Notes: generated by a model not told the origin, from the sequence alone. A stretch of DNA of 64,000 nucleotides from Uloborus plumipes (GCA_038373865.1 JAXGGA010005870.1:1-64000); one strand, 5' to 3'; shown: positions 35,941-48,240, counted from the stretch's first letter. Program-made: numbers and translations.

Positions 35941-36215
35941 CCGACCACCTCGTCTAGTGGTCCGGGAACTCTGATCAGATGGGGAGGTTCTTAGTTCGAA
36001 ACCCTTCTCATGCATGGATGTACCTCTCCTATCATTCTCCTCTCTTTGCGTGAATGTGCTTGTTCTGCTGTGAAGGGATGGTTGCCTACCCCATGAACAG
36101 GTAGGTCCCTATGGCACGTGCGTACTGTGGGAGGTCGGAATTCGCACTAAATAACAGTGCAGTGGGAAAAGTGAATCAGCGCACCCCAAATTGCCAGTCT
36201 GGCTGGGAAAAGACA
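35941..36215 (+). mobile_element. tRNA-headed SINE
   Basis: GTCTAGTGGTCCGGGAACTC (A-box region) and GGTTCTTAGTTCGAAACCC (B-box, about 35987-36003) form a tRNA-like head, followed by an unrelated body. The body resembles, in the opposite orientation, the one at about 36880-37145. The loops do not form a full functional tRNA. Confidence 0.6.
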
Positions 36216-36711
36216 ACAGCAATAGCATTTCAATACTTGTATATCACGCCAACTGATAAAATTCACTCAGTTTACTTATATCCAAGTCGAATCTGATACA
36301 TTTCAAACACGTGTCAATATCAAATCGGTCACCGGCTAGGCAATGAAAGAAATTCATGCTCACAAAGAAACATTTACTTCCCTGATTCGTCCTTCCTGCT
36401 TTCAAATTTGTGGAATAAGATGACCTCAATTAGTACAACACTTAAATACTATCACACAAGATACATCCAACACAACAAAAGAAATACAAATAAATTCTAG
36501 ATCGTTGGATCGTCCCTTTTGTTAAAATCGGTCTTTAAAAAGTCGATCTAAAACATTCTTAATGTATGTTAGTGTATTATAAGTGCGAAGATGCTGCATT
36601 TCATACATGAGCACGCCTTCACTTTTTTAACTGTACTATCATTTGGTGTGAAGTCCTATTTCAACTGTACACACATGCCATAAGGACTCGTTTATACGGT
36701 AGACAACCATT

Positions 36712-36960
36712 TTGGGCCGTAATAGCCCGATCAGTAAGGCGTCTGACTCGTGACCGGAGGGACCTGGGTTCGATTCCAGCTGATCAAAGATCCACCGTCT
36801 TTATTAAGGGTGGCTGGGGATGTTAAAAATGTCGTGGTCTCGAAGTCCTCCAAGTGAAACGATACCTCTGTGGGTGCTGGTCCAATGGATTGCTCTTCCC
36901 TTGGTCTGGTTCAAAAATAAGAACAGAGCGCTCTTCAGTGTCCTATCCCGGTTAAACCAC
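36712..36960 (+). mobile_element. tRNA-headed SINE-like unit
   Basis: TAGCCCGATCAGTAAGGC and GGTTCGATTCC (36767-36777) are A- and B-box-like. The head is followed by CAAAGATCCACCGTC and a non-tRNA body. It lacks a regular acceptor stem, so I call a SINE rather than a tRNA. Confidence 0.5.
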
Positions 36961-37145
36961 GAGTTGTGGTAGGTACAGGGGACCCTGGAGTGTGTGAAGT
37001 AAGGTAGACAATCATTCACAGCACGTTCACACAAAGGGCAAGGACAGAAGAGAAAAAGTACATCCCTGCCCTAGTCGAAGTTCGAACGCGGAACCTCCTA
37101 TTCCGCAATCAGACTACTCTGACCACTAGACAAGGTGCCTGGCTT
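36961..37145 (-). mobile_element. tRNA-headed SINE, minus strand
   Basis: Read on the minus strand from 37145: CACCTTGTCTAGTGGTCAG, then a TTCCGCGTTCGAA B-box-like segment, then AGGGATGTAC and a body matching the SINE at 35941-36215. The border with the preceding plus-strand unit is approximate. Confidence 0.55.
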
Positions 37146-37612
37146 GTCATTACCTCAAAATAACCAATGCAGATGTTTCATAAATCATTGTCCATGCTTG
37201 TAGCATGTAGACTTTAATAAAACACGGTGCTTTATTGTGAGGAGGAGCTTCATACCGTTTTTATAGTGTTAACGTGCTCTCTTTTCTTGTTAGTCATTTT
37301 TTTTTATAAGCTTCGATATAATGTCACCCTGCATACAAGGAAACTTTTCTAAAGTCATGCCTATATTAAATTTTATGATTTTTTGAAAGCATCTTTTGGC
37401 AATAGTTCTAATTACTTTCCCTTTTTTTTTAATAAAAAGCAGTAAGTCAACTCCCGTAAGCCAGGGCTAAAGCAGAAACATGCAACATACCGCCAACTCG
37501 GTTATTCCATCCAAGGACTGCAGTTTCGTGCTTATTGGCACTCGTCAGCCAGGAATAGGATTAACTGAGCTGGAGATAGAAATCCTTTTCGCTGGTGTTC
37601 TATTAGGTTGGT

Positions 37613-38154
37613 GCGTATGAAATTTCGGATTCTTAAGTGATTGTATAAAACTGCATATCTTTCTTCAAAAGCTGTTTATTCAATCAAAGTATGCTCCATT
37701 CGCTTCAACACACTTCTCCCAACGAGATTTTAAAGCGTAGATGCCTGTCTTAAAAAAATTTTGGTCTTTAGAATTAATAAGCTCTGATATCGAGTTCTTT
37801 AGACTGTCTTCATTTTCATAGTGTTTGCCCCTTAAAAACAGCTTTAATGCTTGAAAAAATGAAAATCGGTCGGCGAGAGATCCGGTGAATATGGTGGATG
37901 CTGCAAAACTTCATATTCCAGTTCGTTCAGTTTCGCAATTGTTATGTGTGTCGGCAGAATTCATATCGGCAATAAACTCAAAAGAAATAACAAAAGGGAA
38001 GACCTTCCAGAAAACCTATTTTGCTGAAATGAGTCTCTGGCAATGGACAATACGACTATGAATGAGGTTATGCCAAAGACAAAAGTATAACGAAAACAGG
38101 GAGACAAACGTCCGCATGTAAAGAGAATCCGACATTTCATACGCACCAACCTAA
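37613..38154. mobile_element. 542-bp deleted mariner element, TA TSD
   Basis: Perfect inverted ends TTAGGTTGGTGCGTATGAAA and TTTCATACGCACCAACCTAA are flanked by TA at 37611-37612 and 38155-38156. The interior keeps only the 3' part of a transposase gene on the minus strand, so it is an internally deleted copy. Confidence 0.9.
37680..37915 (-). pseudogene. Mariner transposase, C-terminal remnant
   Basis: The minus-strand frame reads HHPYSPDLSPTDF-type sequence near 37900-37870 (PPYSPDLSPTDFHFF, the block around the last Asp of the DD34D triad). It then runs through FLRGKHYENEDSL and SRWEKCVEANGAYFD and ends in TGA at 37682-37680. The first two catalytic Asp blocks and the DNA-binding half are deleted. 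Confidence 0.8.
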
Positions 38155-38526
38155 TAATTTCATATTCGACAGGTTTTTTTGGCCATCTTTGCTTCTGCAA
38201 GAGGATTTCTGCCTGCAGCTCTGTTAATCCTATTCCAGTCTGACGAGTGCCAATAAGCGCGAAACTCCGGTTCGAGTTGGCGGTAGATAGTACGAGTTGT
38301 TGAAGATTTCCATTCTGTTTTGAGGTGACATCATGAATTATTGTGATGAGTTTTAATGGCGTGTATCTAACAGAATAGTTTTAGACTTTTTCATGGACGT
38401 TATTTTTTGAACTTTTTCAGAGTTTTTGAGCTTTTAGGAAGTGAAGGTCGAACACAGCGAATTTATAAATTCAAAAGGCGAAAATGACACATCATAAAAA
38501 TAAGTGAATACAAAGAAATGACTTAC

Positions 38527-38567
38527 ATGATGACACACATGACGAGGGAAATAAGAAACAATTTCAT
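38527..38567 (-). CDS. Gly-rich secreted protein, exon 1 (signal peptide)
   Basis: ATG is at 38567-38565. The exon is 41 coding nt for MKLFLISLVMCVI plus AT, followed by donor GTAAGT. The short Lys plus hydrophobic run is a secretory signal core. A start-only exon followed by a repeat exon is a common layout for arthropod cuticle, silk and peptide genes. The 5' UTR is probably 25-50 nt, given the TATA motifs just upstream. Confidence 0.75.
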
Positions 38568-38617
38568 CTTTGTTTGATCCGTATCCCCCTTCTGTCTCCG
38601 TTTAGCATCTCGCCACC

Positions 38618-38690
38618 AATATATATGCAGTGACTCATATTTATACAATTCCCGGTAGTGCAATGTTAAGCGAAACCATTACGCAATTAT
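38618..38690 (-). promoter_or_regulatory. TATA promoter with AP-1 and C/EBP-type sites
   Basis: On the minus strand two TATA motifs occur: TATAAATA at about 38645-38637 and TATATATT at about 38626-38619. Between them is TGAGTCA (AP-1 consensus, about 38638-38631). About 35 bp upstream is ATTGCGTAAT (38687-38678), a perfect RTTGCGYAAY C/EBP-type palindrome. Motif matches are seen; use in vivo is inference. Confidence 0.5.
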
Positions 38691-38980
38691 CCAAGACCTC
38701 ATCAACTTGGATTTTATTGCGTCTCAAAATGGTTCATCGTCGAATGTTTGAATCGAGTGCATTGACTCACAATTAGCCTCGCTCAGATTATTTCTCGTAA
38801 ATGGCGTGAATTTGTATTTTGATGATGAAAGAAATTCTTTCAATTTTCGCGTGAATTGGTTTATTCTTCGGAAATCAATTACTTCTTTGTAAATTTGTCA
38901 CAATATTTTAATGACATAATTAGAATTGAAGCTGTTTACAGCAATGAGGTTTTTACTTTTAGTTTGATAAAGTTTTCCAA

Positions 38981-39261
38981 CAAGGGCTGATCCAGAAAAT
39001 TTTCAAGGGAGGGGCGATTGAATTTTCTTACTTACTTTCTGCTATGTACACTGGCTTACAAATATTGGTCACAAAGGAAAAAGGATTCGGACCACAACTC
39101 AGAAATATATCCGTGGAGTGCCTCAAGTCTTCTTCCCAGCACCTTCTTAAAACTCGTATAAAATTGAATTTTTAGAACTTCAATATCGAAAAATTACCGA
39201 GGAAGAGGCCCCCAAGGGAGAGGCGATCGCCCCCGTCGCCCCTCCCTTGTATCCGCCCCTG
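38981..39261. mobile_element. 281-bp hAT-type MITE
   Basis: A perfect 8-bp TSD, TTTTCCAA, lies at 38973-38980 and 39262-39269. The ends CAAGGGCTGATCCAG and CTTGTATCCGCCCCTG are inverted, with GGGAGGGGCGA / TCGCCCCTCCC subterminal. Non-coding. Confidence 0.85.
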
Positions 39262-39269
39262 TTTTCCAA

Positions 39270-41270
39270 AAATACGCTTGATTCCAGCCATGTTCCTTTC
39301 TTTTTTTTCTACTACACAATGGATACATCCTATAACAGGGACAGCTGACCCGGGACACACGCGTGCCACGTTAGCTCGCTTTTACTTTTTCATTTACTTT
39401 TTGATAAAAATTTTAAGTTTTAAAATAAGCTTTTCTTTAGTATTGATTCTGAGGCTGTGTCGCTAGCACAAATTCTCAAACTTGGTACTAATTCGCAGTT
39501 CTAGAGCTTAAATACGCCACCTTGTGATTATTTCAGAAATTAAGTCAAAGAGTCATTTGGGCGAATGGAGAGGTGGGGGTCAATTGACTCCCTCCTGGAT
39601 TTGAAAAGCATGAAGTAATGATACACATTTAATATACATTTTGATGTTTTTTCGCTGGAAAATGCGTTCAGTATATGACCTAGGTATGTGTATGGCAGAT
39701 GCGGATTTCTTCTCAAATTCCATTCGATTCCATTTTAGAAACGAGAAACCCAACGAGTAGATGTTCTACCACAATTCGTGATCGCAAAAAAAAATTGAAC
39801 TTAAGACTTCAGAATTCAAAAGAAAACCAAGGGGTGGGTCCTGGATTTTTTCAAGCTCTTGCTGCTTTTAAAAAATTGTTTGGATGCGACTGTTTTGCTT
39901 TTACTATGCAACTTTATTGAAAGACTTTGAATTGCAATCTTTTCCCTTGATTACTTCCCCACAAAACATTTTTTTTTAATTACTTGTCCACAATAATTCA
40001 GAGGACGATTAAACCAGGAAACCGTCGAATTGACACAGAGGAATTCTTACTATAGTTTGCTTTATTTGAATTCTCAATGACCATGTGAAATTAATTATCA
40101 TAATAACTGTTTATCATTGCCTTATAATAAAACGCAATTTTAAAATTAAGTTGTTTTAGAAAAGTACCTTTATTTGCTGTTAAGTTCCTTTAAGCTTCAG
40201 CCAATATTTTGAAAAAGTCGAATTTTTCGCATCCGCTCTTTTAATTTTCTTTAGAGACTTAATAAGCTTTAGTAAAGTACAAGTAAATTAACCTACGTTT
40301 TTTCATTAAAACCTAATTTCAAACTTTTTAAAGAAGTCCACATTTCCAGGACTCCAGCAATACCATCGAATTAAGTACTGAACCGCTAGTTTATTTTTAT
40401 TTATTTATTTTATTTTATTTATTTATTTATTTTTTTGCTTGAGCTATATAAAGTGCAATTATTGTAAAAAGTTTACACTCTGGTAAAAAACAGTTTGAAA
40501 AAAGAGTGAAACAAAAAATAATTATTTATATTACTTCTTGATTACAACACTCCAAAGTTGCAGTTAATATCTTTGAATTTAGGTTAATTCTAAAGCCTCC
40601 AATAAAATTTAAATTTACACTAGCGAATAAAAATTAAATTAAAAATTTGAGAGAAGAAATAGGCGGAAGACAACTAAGTATGAACAGCTTTCTCTATTCC
40701 GTTTCTTTTCTCAAGTTTAAATTTAAATTTTATTGGTGGCTTTAGATTTTTAACCTACAAGATATGATGATCAACGTCAATTTTTGAGAGATGTAATCAT
40801 GAAATCAACACTTATTTTATTTCTTACTTTTTAGTATGAACCAAGCTTTTGAAATAGCCTTTAGATTAAGAAAAAAATGGTTTCATGTTGAACTCATGAG
40901 TTTTTTCGAGTTGAACTGCATTTGAGGGAAACCTTTTGGAGAATTTAGAACAACCTTCATCTATTCTTGTGAAAAGAAAAAAAAAAGTATTCAATTTTCT
41001 TGTAATCTAAACGTATTGTGCATAAAGAGAAAATATTTTATATTTACCACCATTCTACTTTACATGGTGCAAGTGTGTATAATCGAATTAAAAAGTTTTA
41101 AACAGGTATAAACAGTGAAAAAAGATAAACTCTTAAAAATGCTTTGAAACTGATGATTTGGCTTGAACGAAAGAAAGCTTCGAAAATCTTAACAATTTGA
41201 TAAGTTTCAAGTGCTGGAAGTTTACAAACCTGTACTTGTATAAGGAAACCTTGAATTAACTTAAAATTAC
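39270..41270. other. No gene seen; AT-rich intergenic
   Basis: Contains a (TTTA)n tract at about 40394-40435 and an inverted pair, CTCAAGTTTAAATTTAAATT near 40713 against AAATTTAAATTTACACTAGC near 40610. No ORF with a domain. Confidence 0.4.
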
Positions 41271-41276
41271 TATTTC

Positions 41277-41448
41277 AATTGAACCTCGTAAAAACGAACT
41301 CCAAGGAACCTTTAAATCAGTTCGTCTCAACAGTGCTTCATTTTATCCGAACAACAATAAACAGCAAACAATAGGGCGGCAATCCGTAATGTAGCTCGTC
41401 TTAACAGTAGTTCATCTTAATCGTGTTCGAATTAACGAGGTTCGACTG
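41277..41448. mobile_element. ~172-bp Tc1/pogo-like MITE
   Basis: Inverted ends are TTGAACCTCGTAAAAACGAA and TTCGAATTAACGAGGTTCGACTG, followed by TA. It also carries AGTTCATCTTAA-type internal repeats. The left border is less certain. Confidence 0.5.
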
Positions 41449-42590
41449 TATTTATCATTTTTTGACAGCAATGTAAAGAAGAAACCAGTAGTCATTTTGA
41501 CAGAAAAAAGTAACTTGAGAAATAGTCTTCAAATAATCACTACCTTCAAGCTAGGTAGCATAAATTAGCACTGGTGGGGCAGGATTTGTAACTCTCGCCA
41601 AGGCCGGCACAAAACCTTGGCGCGGCCTTGGCAAAATCTTCTCGTGGCAGATTTGAAGTAATAGCTGCATAACACTCTCTGTAATGGTAGGGTGCACCAT
41701 TAGTGTTGGGTTGGGTATATCTATGTAAGTAAAGTAAAATTAACACGGTCGAAGATTCAATGTGTGTTTGCTATGCATCGTTTAAAGTGTGTTTTGGCTT
41801 GATTGCTGTTTTGCTTATCTGTAGGATAACCGTACACTACGGAAGTGAGTACCAAATATCATCATGTTTTTGTGTCAAAAATTCAATATCAAAAACAAAG
41901 CATTTAATTTTAAACGTTTCCAGTATTCGAAACAATATTTGCATTTAAAAAATAAGTAAGCCGCACAAAAATTGATAAATTGTTGCTCAAAGTGTCGATA
42001 CGTTTGAAAACCAGAATTTTTTTAGAATTATGAATTTTCTTTTTGTGAATCCTAATTTTCAAAAAATAAAAAATAAATAAATAAATAAATAAATAATAAT
42101 ACTAAAAATATAGTTCTATAGTTTTAACTTTTTATTTTGGTGGTCAGTTTAAATTCTTAGTTGTGTTTCATGCAACATTTATTGCAGTAATAATCTACTT
42201 CCATTTATGATGTGAGATTTTTTTTTTCCTTTTGGCATGAATACCAAAGGAAAAACTCAAGTTCTCAACCAGCCGGATAAAATCCGACACCCTTACCCCA
42301 ATTTATTATTTTTTTTTCGGTGGGTGGAAATTTTTAGTTACCGAAAGAAATTACTAATTTTACCAAACGATAAAATATAAATATGCGCAACTCACATACC
42401 CATATTTAACGAGAGTAAACACTAATATCAGAATTATAGATTCAATAAAAAAAATCTGCCGGTTTTTATTTTTTGATGGGAAACATACAATTTCATCTTT
42501 AAAAAGGGTTTTTGTCCATCGAAAATAAAATAATAACGATTGATAAAAATCGTCCGAACTTTGCAACTTTCCGAATTTTGGCTACCCGGA

Positions 42591-43057
42591 TGGGGGAGTT
42601 TTCGAAATTTCAAAAGTATTTTTTTCTGAAAGAGCATGCTTCAAAACATAGGAATTGACCATGTTTTTTATTTTTTGACACAGTTATATATTTTTTATGA
42701 ATTATTTTAACTGGTGCGCAGATGCTATTCCGAAAAAAAAAAAAAAAAAACATCTGCGCATGACGTCAGTGATGCACGTAAACGCGAAATCTAATTGGTT
42801 GTAGTGAGATGACGAAGGTCGTGACGTCACCGATTCCTGCGATTGGACAACTCAAGTCAAGCAAAATGGTGTTAGGTGCACCACTGACGTCACAAAAACC
42901 ACGCCCCGTTTTCAAGATGGGGTATTTAAAAAAATTAATAAAAAATAAACTGTTGGGAAAATTAAAGTATTTTCCGGGCCCATGTTATTTTTTTATATCA
43001 TTCTATCAATTTCAGTAACAAAAAGTAGTACTTTTGACTGAAGGAAACTCCCCCATT
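42591..43057. repeat. Possible MITE with three TGACGTCA octamers
   Basis: GGGGGAGTTTTC at 42591 and GGAAACTCCCCC ending near 43057 are inverted. Within it are TGACGTCA at 42761-42768, 42822-42829 and 42885-42892 and an A18 run. Borders are tentative because the TSD is only AT. Confidence 0.4.
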
Positions 43058-43059
43058 GG

Positions 43060-44020
43060 GAATTTTCTTCTATAATTTAATTCCGTCCACGAATGTAGCG
43101 AATCGTTACCTACAATTTCTTAGTTAAGTACTGTTCGCGAGAGGTCATAGTAACCTCTCATGGGTCTACTACCCTAACCCTCTACCTGTACCTTTTGATG
43201 ACACCTAAAAATATATGAGAACATCCGACAGGAATCAGAATACTTTTGTTTATATTTCTAAAGAAGTATACTTATTTTAAAAGCGTAATCAATAGTTTAA
43301 AGTTTAAAAAAACTGCTAGAAATCTGTTCTGACTGACGCAAGAAATCTTTGCATTTTTAAACAATAGAGATTGCTTATAGATTTCACGTTGCCTTCATTG
43401 ATAACGAATCTTTTTTTTTGTTAAGTTTAATCTTTAGAAATAAAATATAAAAAAATTGATTGGCTATTAATTTACACATGATTGTTGAAAACAATGGGTA
43501 CATATCCCAAAATGAAAATGCAGAACATGGGTACAACAAAAAATATGTCATTTAATAGTACAATGAGTGAGGGATTTTTATTCGCTTTGTGGTTGGCAGA
43601 TAGCGAGTTACGTGATCCATTACGACGGTTCGGAAATATTATCTTCGAATATCATACCTCTGTTCATGAAAAAACTGCCTGTTACAGTTTGTTGTTTTTA
43701 TTTATTTATTTATCCGGCGATTCTTTCAAATTTAATATTTGCTTTCTTTGTATTTTGTTTCCGTTTATTTTTGTAGTATTATTTAACGTTAACTTTTAGG
43801 CACTATAATTAGAATGATTATTCTTCAATAAAATTTAACATGAGAATTTCTTACATGGAGTTATTTAAATAAGCTCGTTTAGAATGGGTTTTTTAATTTT
43901 TATCTCATCTCCTTTAAAGAGGTATTTATTTTTAAATGTTAGCATCGTTTATTTAATGTTAATTTCGCACTACTTTCTTTCTTTTGACGATTGCTTCATG
44001 CATAAAGAAAAGATGATAGA
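43060..44020. other. No gene seen
   Basis: Contains a degenerate AGGTCATAGTAACCT palindrome at 43142-43156 and overlapping 69- and 105-codon frames near 43482-43799 that share no frame and show no domain. Confidence 0.4.
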
Positions 44021-44025
44021 CATAA

Positions 44026-44461
44026 TTGAAGTGATTGGAGAATGAAGGGGCTATGTTATATTTTTTGACGATACACTGCACAATGGTAAACAATGTATAA
44101 AAGTAAGCAAATAAAAGTTGGTACATCAAAAAGTAGATGTCTTTCGACCAACTTCATACTCTCACTTAACGACAAAACCAGAAAACAAAAAAGTTGCAGG
44201 ACCGTCATTTCAAGTTTTTCCAGGGGGGGGGGAGGCAAAGGGACCAAACACAATGTAATTTCATCGGAAAACATCAAAAACCACGCCCACTTATATGTAA
44301 ATACATTGATTTCTCAAAGTTAGAGGGAGCAATTGACCCCCCCTGACCCCCCTAAGTGACGGGCCTGAAAAGCTGTAACAATTACAATAATAAAACTCTG
44401 AACTTTAATTACTCGCAATGTCGGGTTTTCACAGAACCCCTTCATCTTCCAAGCCCTTCAA
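44026..44461. mobile_element. MITE family C copy hosting a hAT MITE
   Basis: Left TTGAAGTGATTGGAGAATGA, right TTCATCTTCCAAGCCCTTCAA. Shares CAATGTATAAAAGTAAGCAAAT-like and ATAATAAAACTCTGAACTTT blocks with 30856-31285. The CAGG MITE at 44197-44367 is inserted at a different internal site. Confidence 0.65.
44197..44367. mobile_element. 171-bp hAT-type MITE (CAGG-CCGTC family), copy 3
   Basis: Ends are CAGGACCGTCATTTCA and GTGACGGGCCTG. The flanks AAAAGTTG (44189-44196) and AAAAGCTG (44368-44375) match 7 of 8. The empty site is visible in the sister host near 31193. Confidence 0.8.
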
Positions 44462-44626
44462 TTATGATTTGTTCATGCTTTTTTTTTTGCATAATACTTG
44501 TATTTGATATGGAAAAAAAATCTGAAAATATAGAATGAAGTTAATGGAAAATAATAATTTTTAGAACTACTGAGTAATCAACTGTAGAGCGTAGCAATAT
44601 GGAAGGGAAAACAAATAACGTTTTAA

Positions 44627-45169
44627 CCCTTTAACTGTCAAGTTGTTTTGATGATTTGGATGCACAAATTGTAAAATTTTTTTATTGCAAAAATGAAATG
44701 TTTAGTACAAAATAAAAAAAAACTTAGTTGTTAAAAATTGATATTTTGAAGCACGTGGGTAAAATATTTAAAGTTTTGCAACCACTGCAAATTTGCTTGA
44801 GGCGGCTGCCACTCAACATGGCAGTTGTAAAGTTCGCTTCTAGTGGAGCATTATTTTCTAAAAATGAAAAAAATAATTATTATTTTATAAAAAATAAATA
44901 AATGGAAAAAAAATTAAATAAATAAAAGAGAATACCTTTCAAAAATTCAGTCTTGTGTGGTATAACTGAAAACACTTTTCCAAGCACAAACCCGAGAAAC
45001 AGTCGGGTTTTACAAAGAGATGAAGCCGAAATAAACGTCTCCCGATATATATCCGTGTATAACAATACGATGAACTCAAAAAAAAAAAAACCCCGAGTAA
45101 TACTCGGGCGTGACATTTTCGAACACCAGTGCTGTGCCCGAGATTATCTCGAGCATGACAGTTAAAAGG
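44627..45169. mobile_element. 543-bp piggyBac-like MITE, TTAA TSD
   Basis: CCCTTTAACTGTCA and TGACAGTTAAAAGG ends lie between TTAA at 44623-44626 and 45170-45173. The right half carries CCCGAG/CTCGGG palindromic motifs. Non-coding. Confidence 0.75.
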
Positions 45170-45173
45170 TTAA

Positions 45174-47250
45174 AGAAAAAAAATAGATTCAAAACCGGAT
45201 CGCTATCTTTAATTGTAAAAACTTTAATTTGTCAGAAATAAATTCATTTAACAATATTTTTTAAAGCCCTTTTATTGCGTTACGTCATTCAAAAGCCTTT
45301 GAGGGCCATTTTGTTACATTTCAAGAAAGTAACAAAATAGAATACAAGATAAACTCCAAACAAAGACCTGCACCGCTTCATTCTTCCTCATGTGAGAAAA
45401 TTAAACAAATAAAAAATCAAGCTAAAAAATCCTTCAATCACCAGTTTTTATAAGGAACAGCTAAGAAATCAATCAATGAAGACTCTTATCTCAAGATATA
45501 ATTTTCCGAATTCATTCAAAAAAGACAAAAAACAAGAAGTTGTGATAAACAATCGCAAAGGCATCTCCTTAGAGACGCATGTTCAAAGTGTAAACAACTT
45601 GATAGTATACTACTTCAAGACACAGTTAAAACAAAAGGCTCGTGTTTGCTGACACTCGACCTGCAAACAATTGGACTGGAGTTTAGAGCTTTGATAGTTG
45701 TCACCGATCGTGGAAAAAATTGTACAAGATGCTGCGCTGCTGACATTGGGTTGGATTTTTGAGAAATTACTTCGAAATTCACTTTCTGATTCAGGAAATA
45801 TGTCTAAGTGTAAAAGAGAGAAGAAAATTTTGTGTGTTTTGCTGTGTTTTGCCATTTCTGCTTCTGCATTTATTTTCTTCAACTCTGGACAACGCAAAGA
45901 TGGATCTAATCATGTTAAAAGTAAATTTTTTTCTTCTGTATTTCATTGTGATGGTATTAAAACTGTTTAATGGATATACTACTATTTTTTTTTTTTCAAA
46001 TCCGGGGCCCCCATCTCCACAAAAGCAAGGGTCTCTCTCCCCAAATGTCACAAAAACTCCCAAGAACGGAAGCCACCCTAACCCCCCGCCTCGCCCAAAG
46101 AAACACCATATAAATGACCCACTTAAAAATTTCAATGGCGCAGTCTGAGTCATGACTCCACCCCCTCCTCAGCTTAGCACACCTGGTAAAGAGTATACAT
46201 AAATAAATAAGATATTGGAAAATAAAAACGATGAAAAATGCAAAGTTAAAAAGTAATTTGTATTTCAATTATTTTATATTGTAATTTTTACTATTAGTTG
46301 ATTGTTATTATTATAAGGTTCAAAAGACGTGTTAATAATGTTCATTCGTAATGTTCAGTAATATAATAAATTATTAGTACAGACCTTTAAGATAATTTTG
46401 AGACAGCTGGCTTAAATTTGTGCCACTTCCTTTTTTTCCAATGCTGAATTATGTTAATTCACAGTGTCAGAAATTGGAGAATTTGCTTGAATTAGGTATT
46501 ATTCATATCAACTGCGAATAATATAAAAATGTAAAAAAAGTAAAGAAATATACTATTTTATTACTATTACACCGACAGCAGAAACAGCGTGACACTGCGA
46601 CGTGCGTCACAGAATCTTATGAAAGTCTACTGACTAATTTTTAACTGCAAGAGAAAAAAGAATTTAACATTTGAATAGAAAAATATGCTTAAATTTTAGC
46701 TAATGAAAATTTGTACCGCATATTATGGAATGTAACCCACAACTAGTATGTGCTTTCTTCTTTTCTTTTTTTTTTTTTTTTTGTATTAATATCTTATTTC
46801 ACAACGTTTCTCACTGCCGGTTTTGATTTTACGAATTATCGAATGTGTGTTTATCTCGCAGACTATTATTTTTTTTTCTTTATTGGCTTCGCTGACGGCT
46901 GAAAAAAATTCTGCAATCGGGCTAATCTTGAAGTCTGATAGTATGAGCAAAATTTAACTGTTTATAATTGTTTTTTGGTATCGATTGCTTTCAATCCTAT
47001 TAAATTTCACCACTCACATATCTTGGCTTCAGACGCATTTGTGTATCGACATTTTCTGGGCGCATCTCATAAAATTTTACTGAAATGGTTCTCCATTCTA
47101 CACAAACACACAATGAACAATTTTGTTTTAATTTGTTTTTGCTCTGTTATTGCGCTGCTTTGTTTATTGCTGTTTGTTTCATTTGTTTATTGGGTATTTG
47201 TTTTATTTTTTTGAGAAACAGTTTTGTCTATACAAATTGCAATGCCTACT
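45174..47250. other. No gene supported
   Basis: Overlapping frames at 45610-46268 lie on both strands in a repeat-like block (GGGGCCCCCATCTCC near 46003). A run of short Phe/Leu-rich frames at 46975-47351 is low complexity. No splice or domain evidence. Confidence 0.4.
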
Positions 47251-48240
47251 GGTTAAGAGCCATTATTTTGAAAATCGAACAAAAAAGGGAAATTTTGGCA
47301 GTAACCATTTTTGATTTTCCTCATTTTTTTATATGTCAAAGTAGGTCATAAGAAATGAACATTCTGAAGTTTGTAGACCCCCAAAAAAATTTTGTTCGCT
47401 CGGTAAAAATTCCCAAAGTTTGATGCTATGCAGCGCTTTTTTGGTAAAACGGCTGAAAGACGCATTTCAGTCCGCTGTAGTTTTTTACAGAAACGCCACC
47501 CTATGGTTATGTTTACATTTATTGGTTGTACAATGTGTAGTTATGAGGACCCCATAGTTATTTGGGTTGGGGTGTGGTATTTTCTTTAGTTAAGGGGCCG
47601 CAAAGTATGGTTTTTAGACTATTTTCGCTCGACTTTGAACTGCGTTATTTTCCCCTAAAAGCAACCCCCTGAAATTTTTTTAACATATACTGAAAATTTA
47701 TACTATAAAGAGATATGTGCGTACGAAATTTGTTTAATATCTCATTGCTTTGAAGAGAAAAAGACTTCGACATTTTTCAAATTTTCAAAATTTACGGTTT
47801 TTTGATCGCATTTAACTAGGGGACGCTAACAGCAACTCTAGGGGAAAAAAGCTTTCATGGATTATGGAACCTACAGATGTGTAGAATAACGTAAAAAAGA
47901 AAGTTGCGTGGGTTCTCGTCTCGTTTTCAAGAAAATAATTTTTTTTGTAGCTCATTTTAATGCTTTTTTCTCATAGTAAAATGTGTCCATCAAGTAGGTC
48001 AGATCTGCTGAAACTCTAAGTACACTAGTAATGACATATTTAAATGTTTGTGTATAGGGAAAAAGAAAAAGACTAAAAACACTTAATTTGTCAATTTTTT
48101 TTATAATTTTTAGATTTTTTAATTGCAATTAACTCAAAAACGTGAAATCCTGAAACTATCTATGGAAATGCACATATTACTAGCTTCGAAAAATTTGAAA
48201 AGTTAATTCGGTGAGGTATCTTCAGATGTTTTCTAGTGGT

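Larger units (their letters stand above)
37457..38290. mobile_element. MITE family B copy split by a mariner
   Basis: ATGCAACATACCGCCAACTC and GACTGCAGTTTCGTGCTTAT on the left mirror GCGAAACTCCGGTTCGAGTT and GGCGGTA on the right. It is homologous to the element inside 6773-7402. The mariner at 37613-38154 sits in its centre. Confidence 0.65.
29630..38526 (-). other. 8.9-kb intron of the Gly-rich gene
   Basis: The donor GTAAGT (38526-38521) and acceptor CTTACAG (29636-29630) bound the only intron. It hosts a nested transposon pair (31746-35403), MITEs, three SINE-like units and a mariner. The phase-2 junction restores the reading frame exactly (AT|G), which supports the gene model. Confidence 0.7.

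Noticed and set aside
36712..36785. Possible tRNA gene
   Set aside because: B-box is good, but the acceptor stem does not close and a non-tRNA body follows. SINE head is the better reading.
45610..46268. ORFs of 90-129 codons on both strands
   Set aside because: Mutually overlapping frames in repeat-like sequence, no conserved motif, no splice support.
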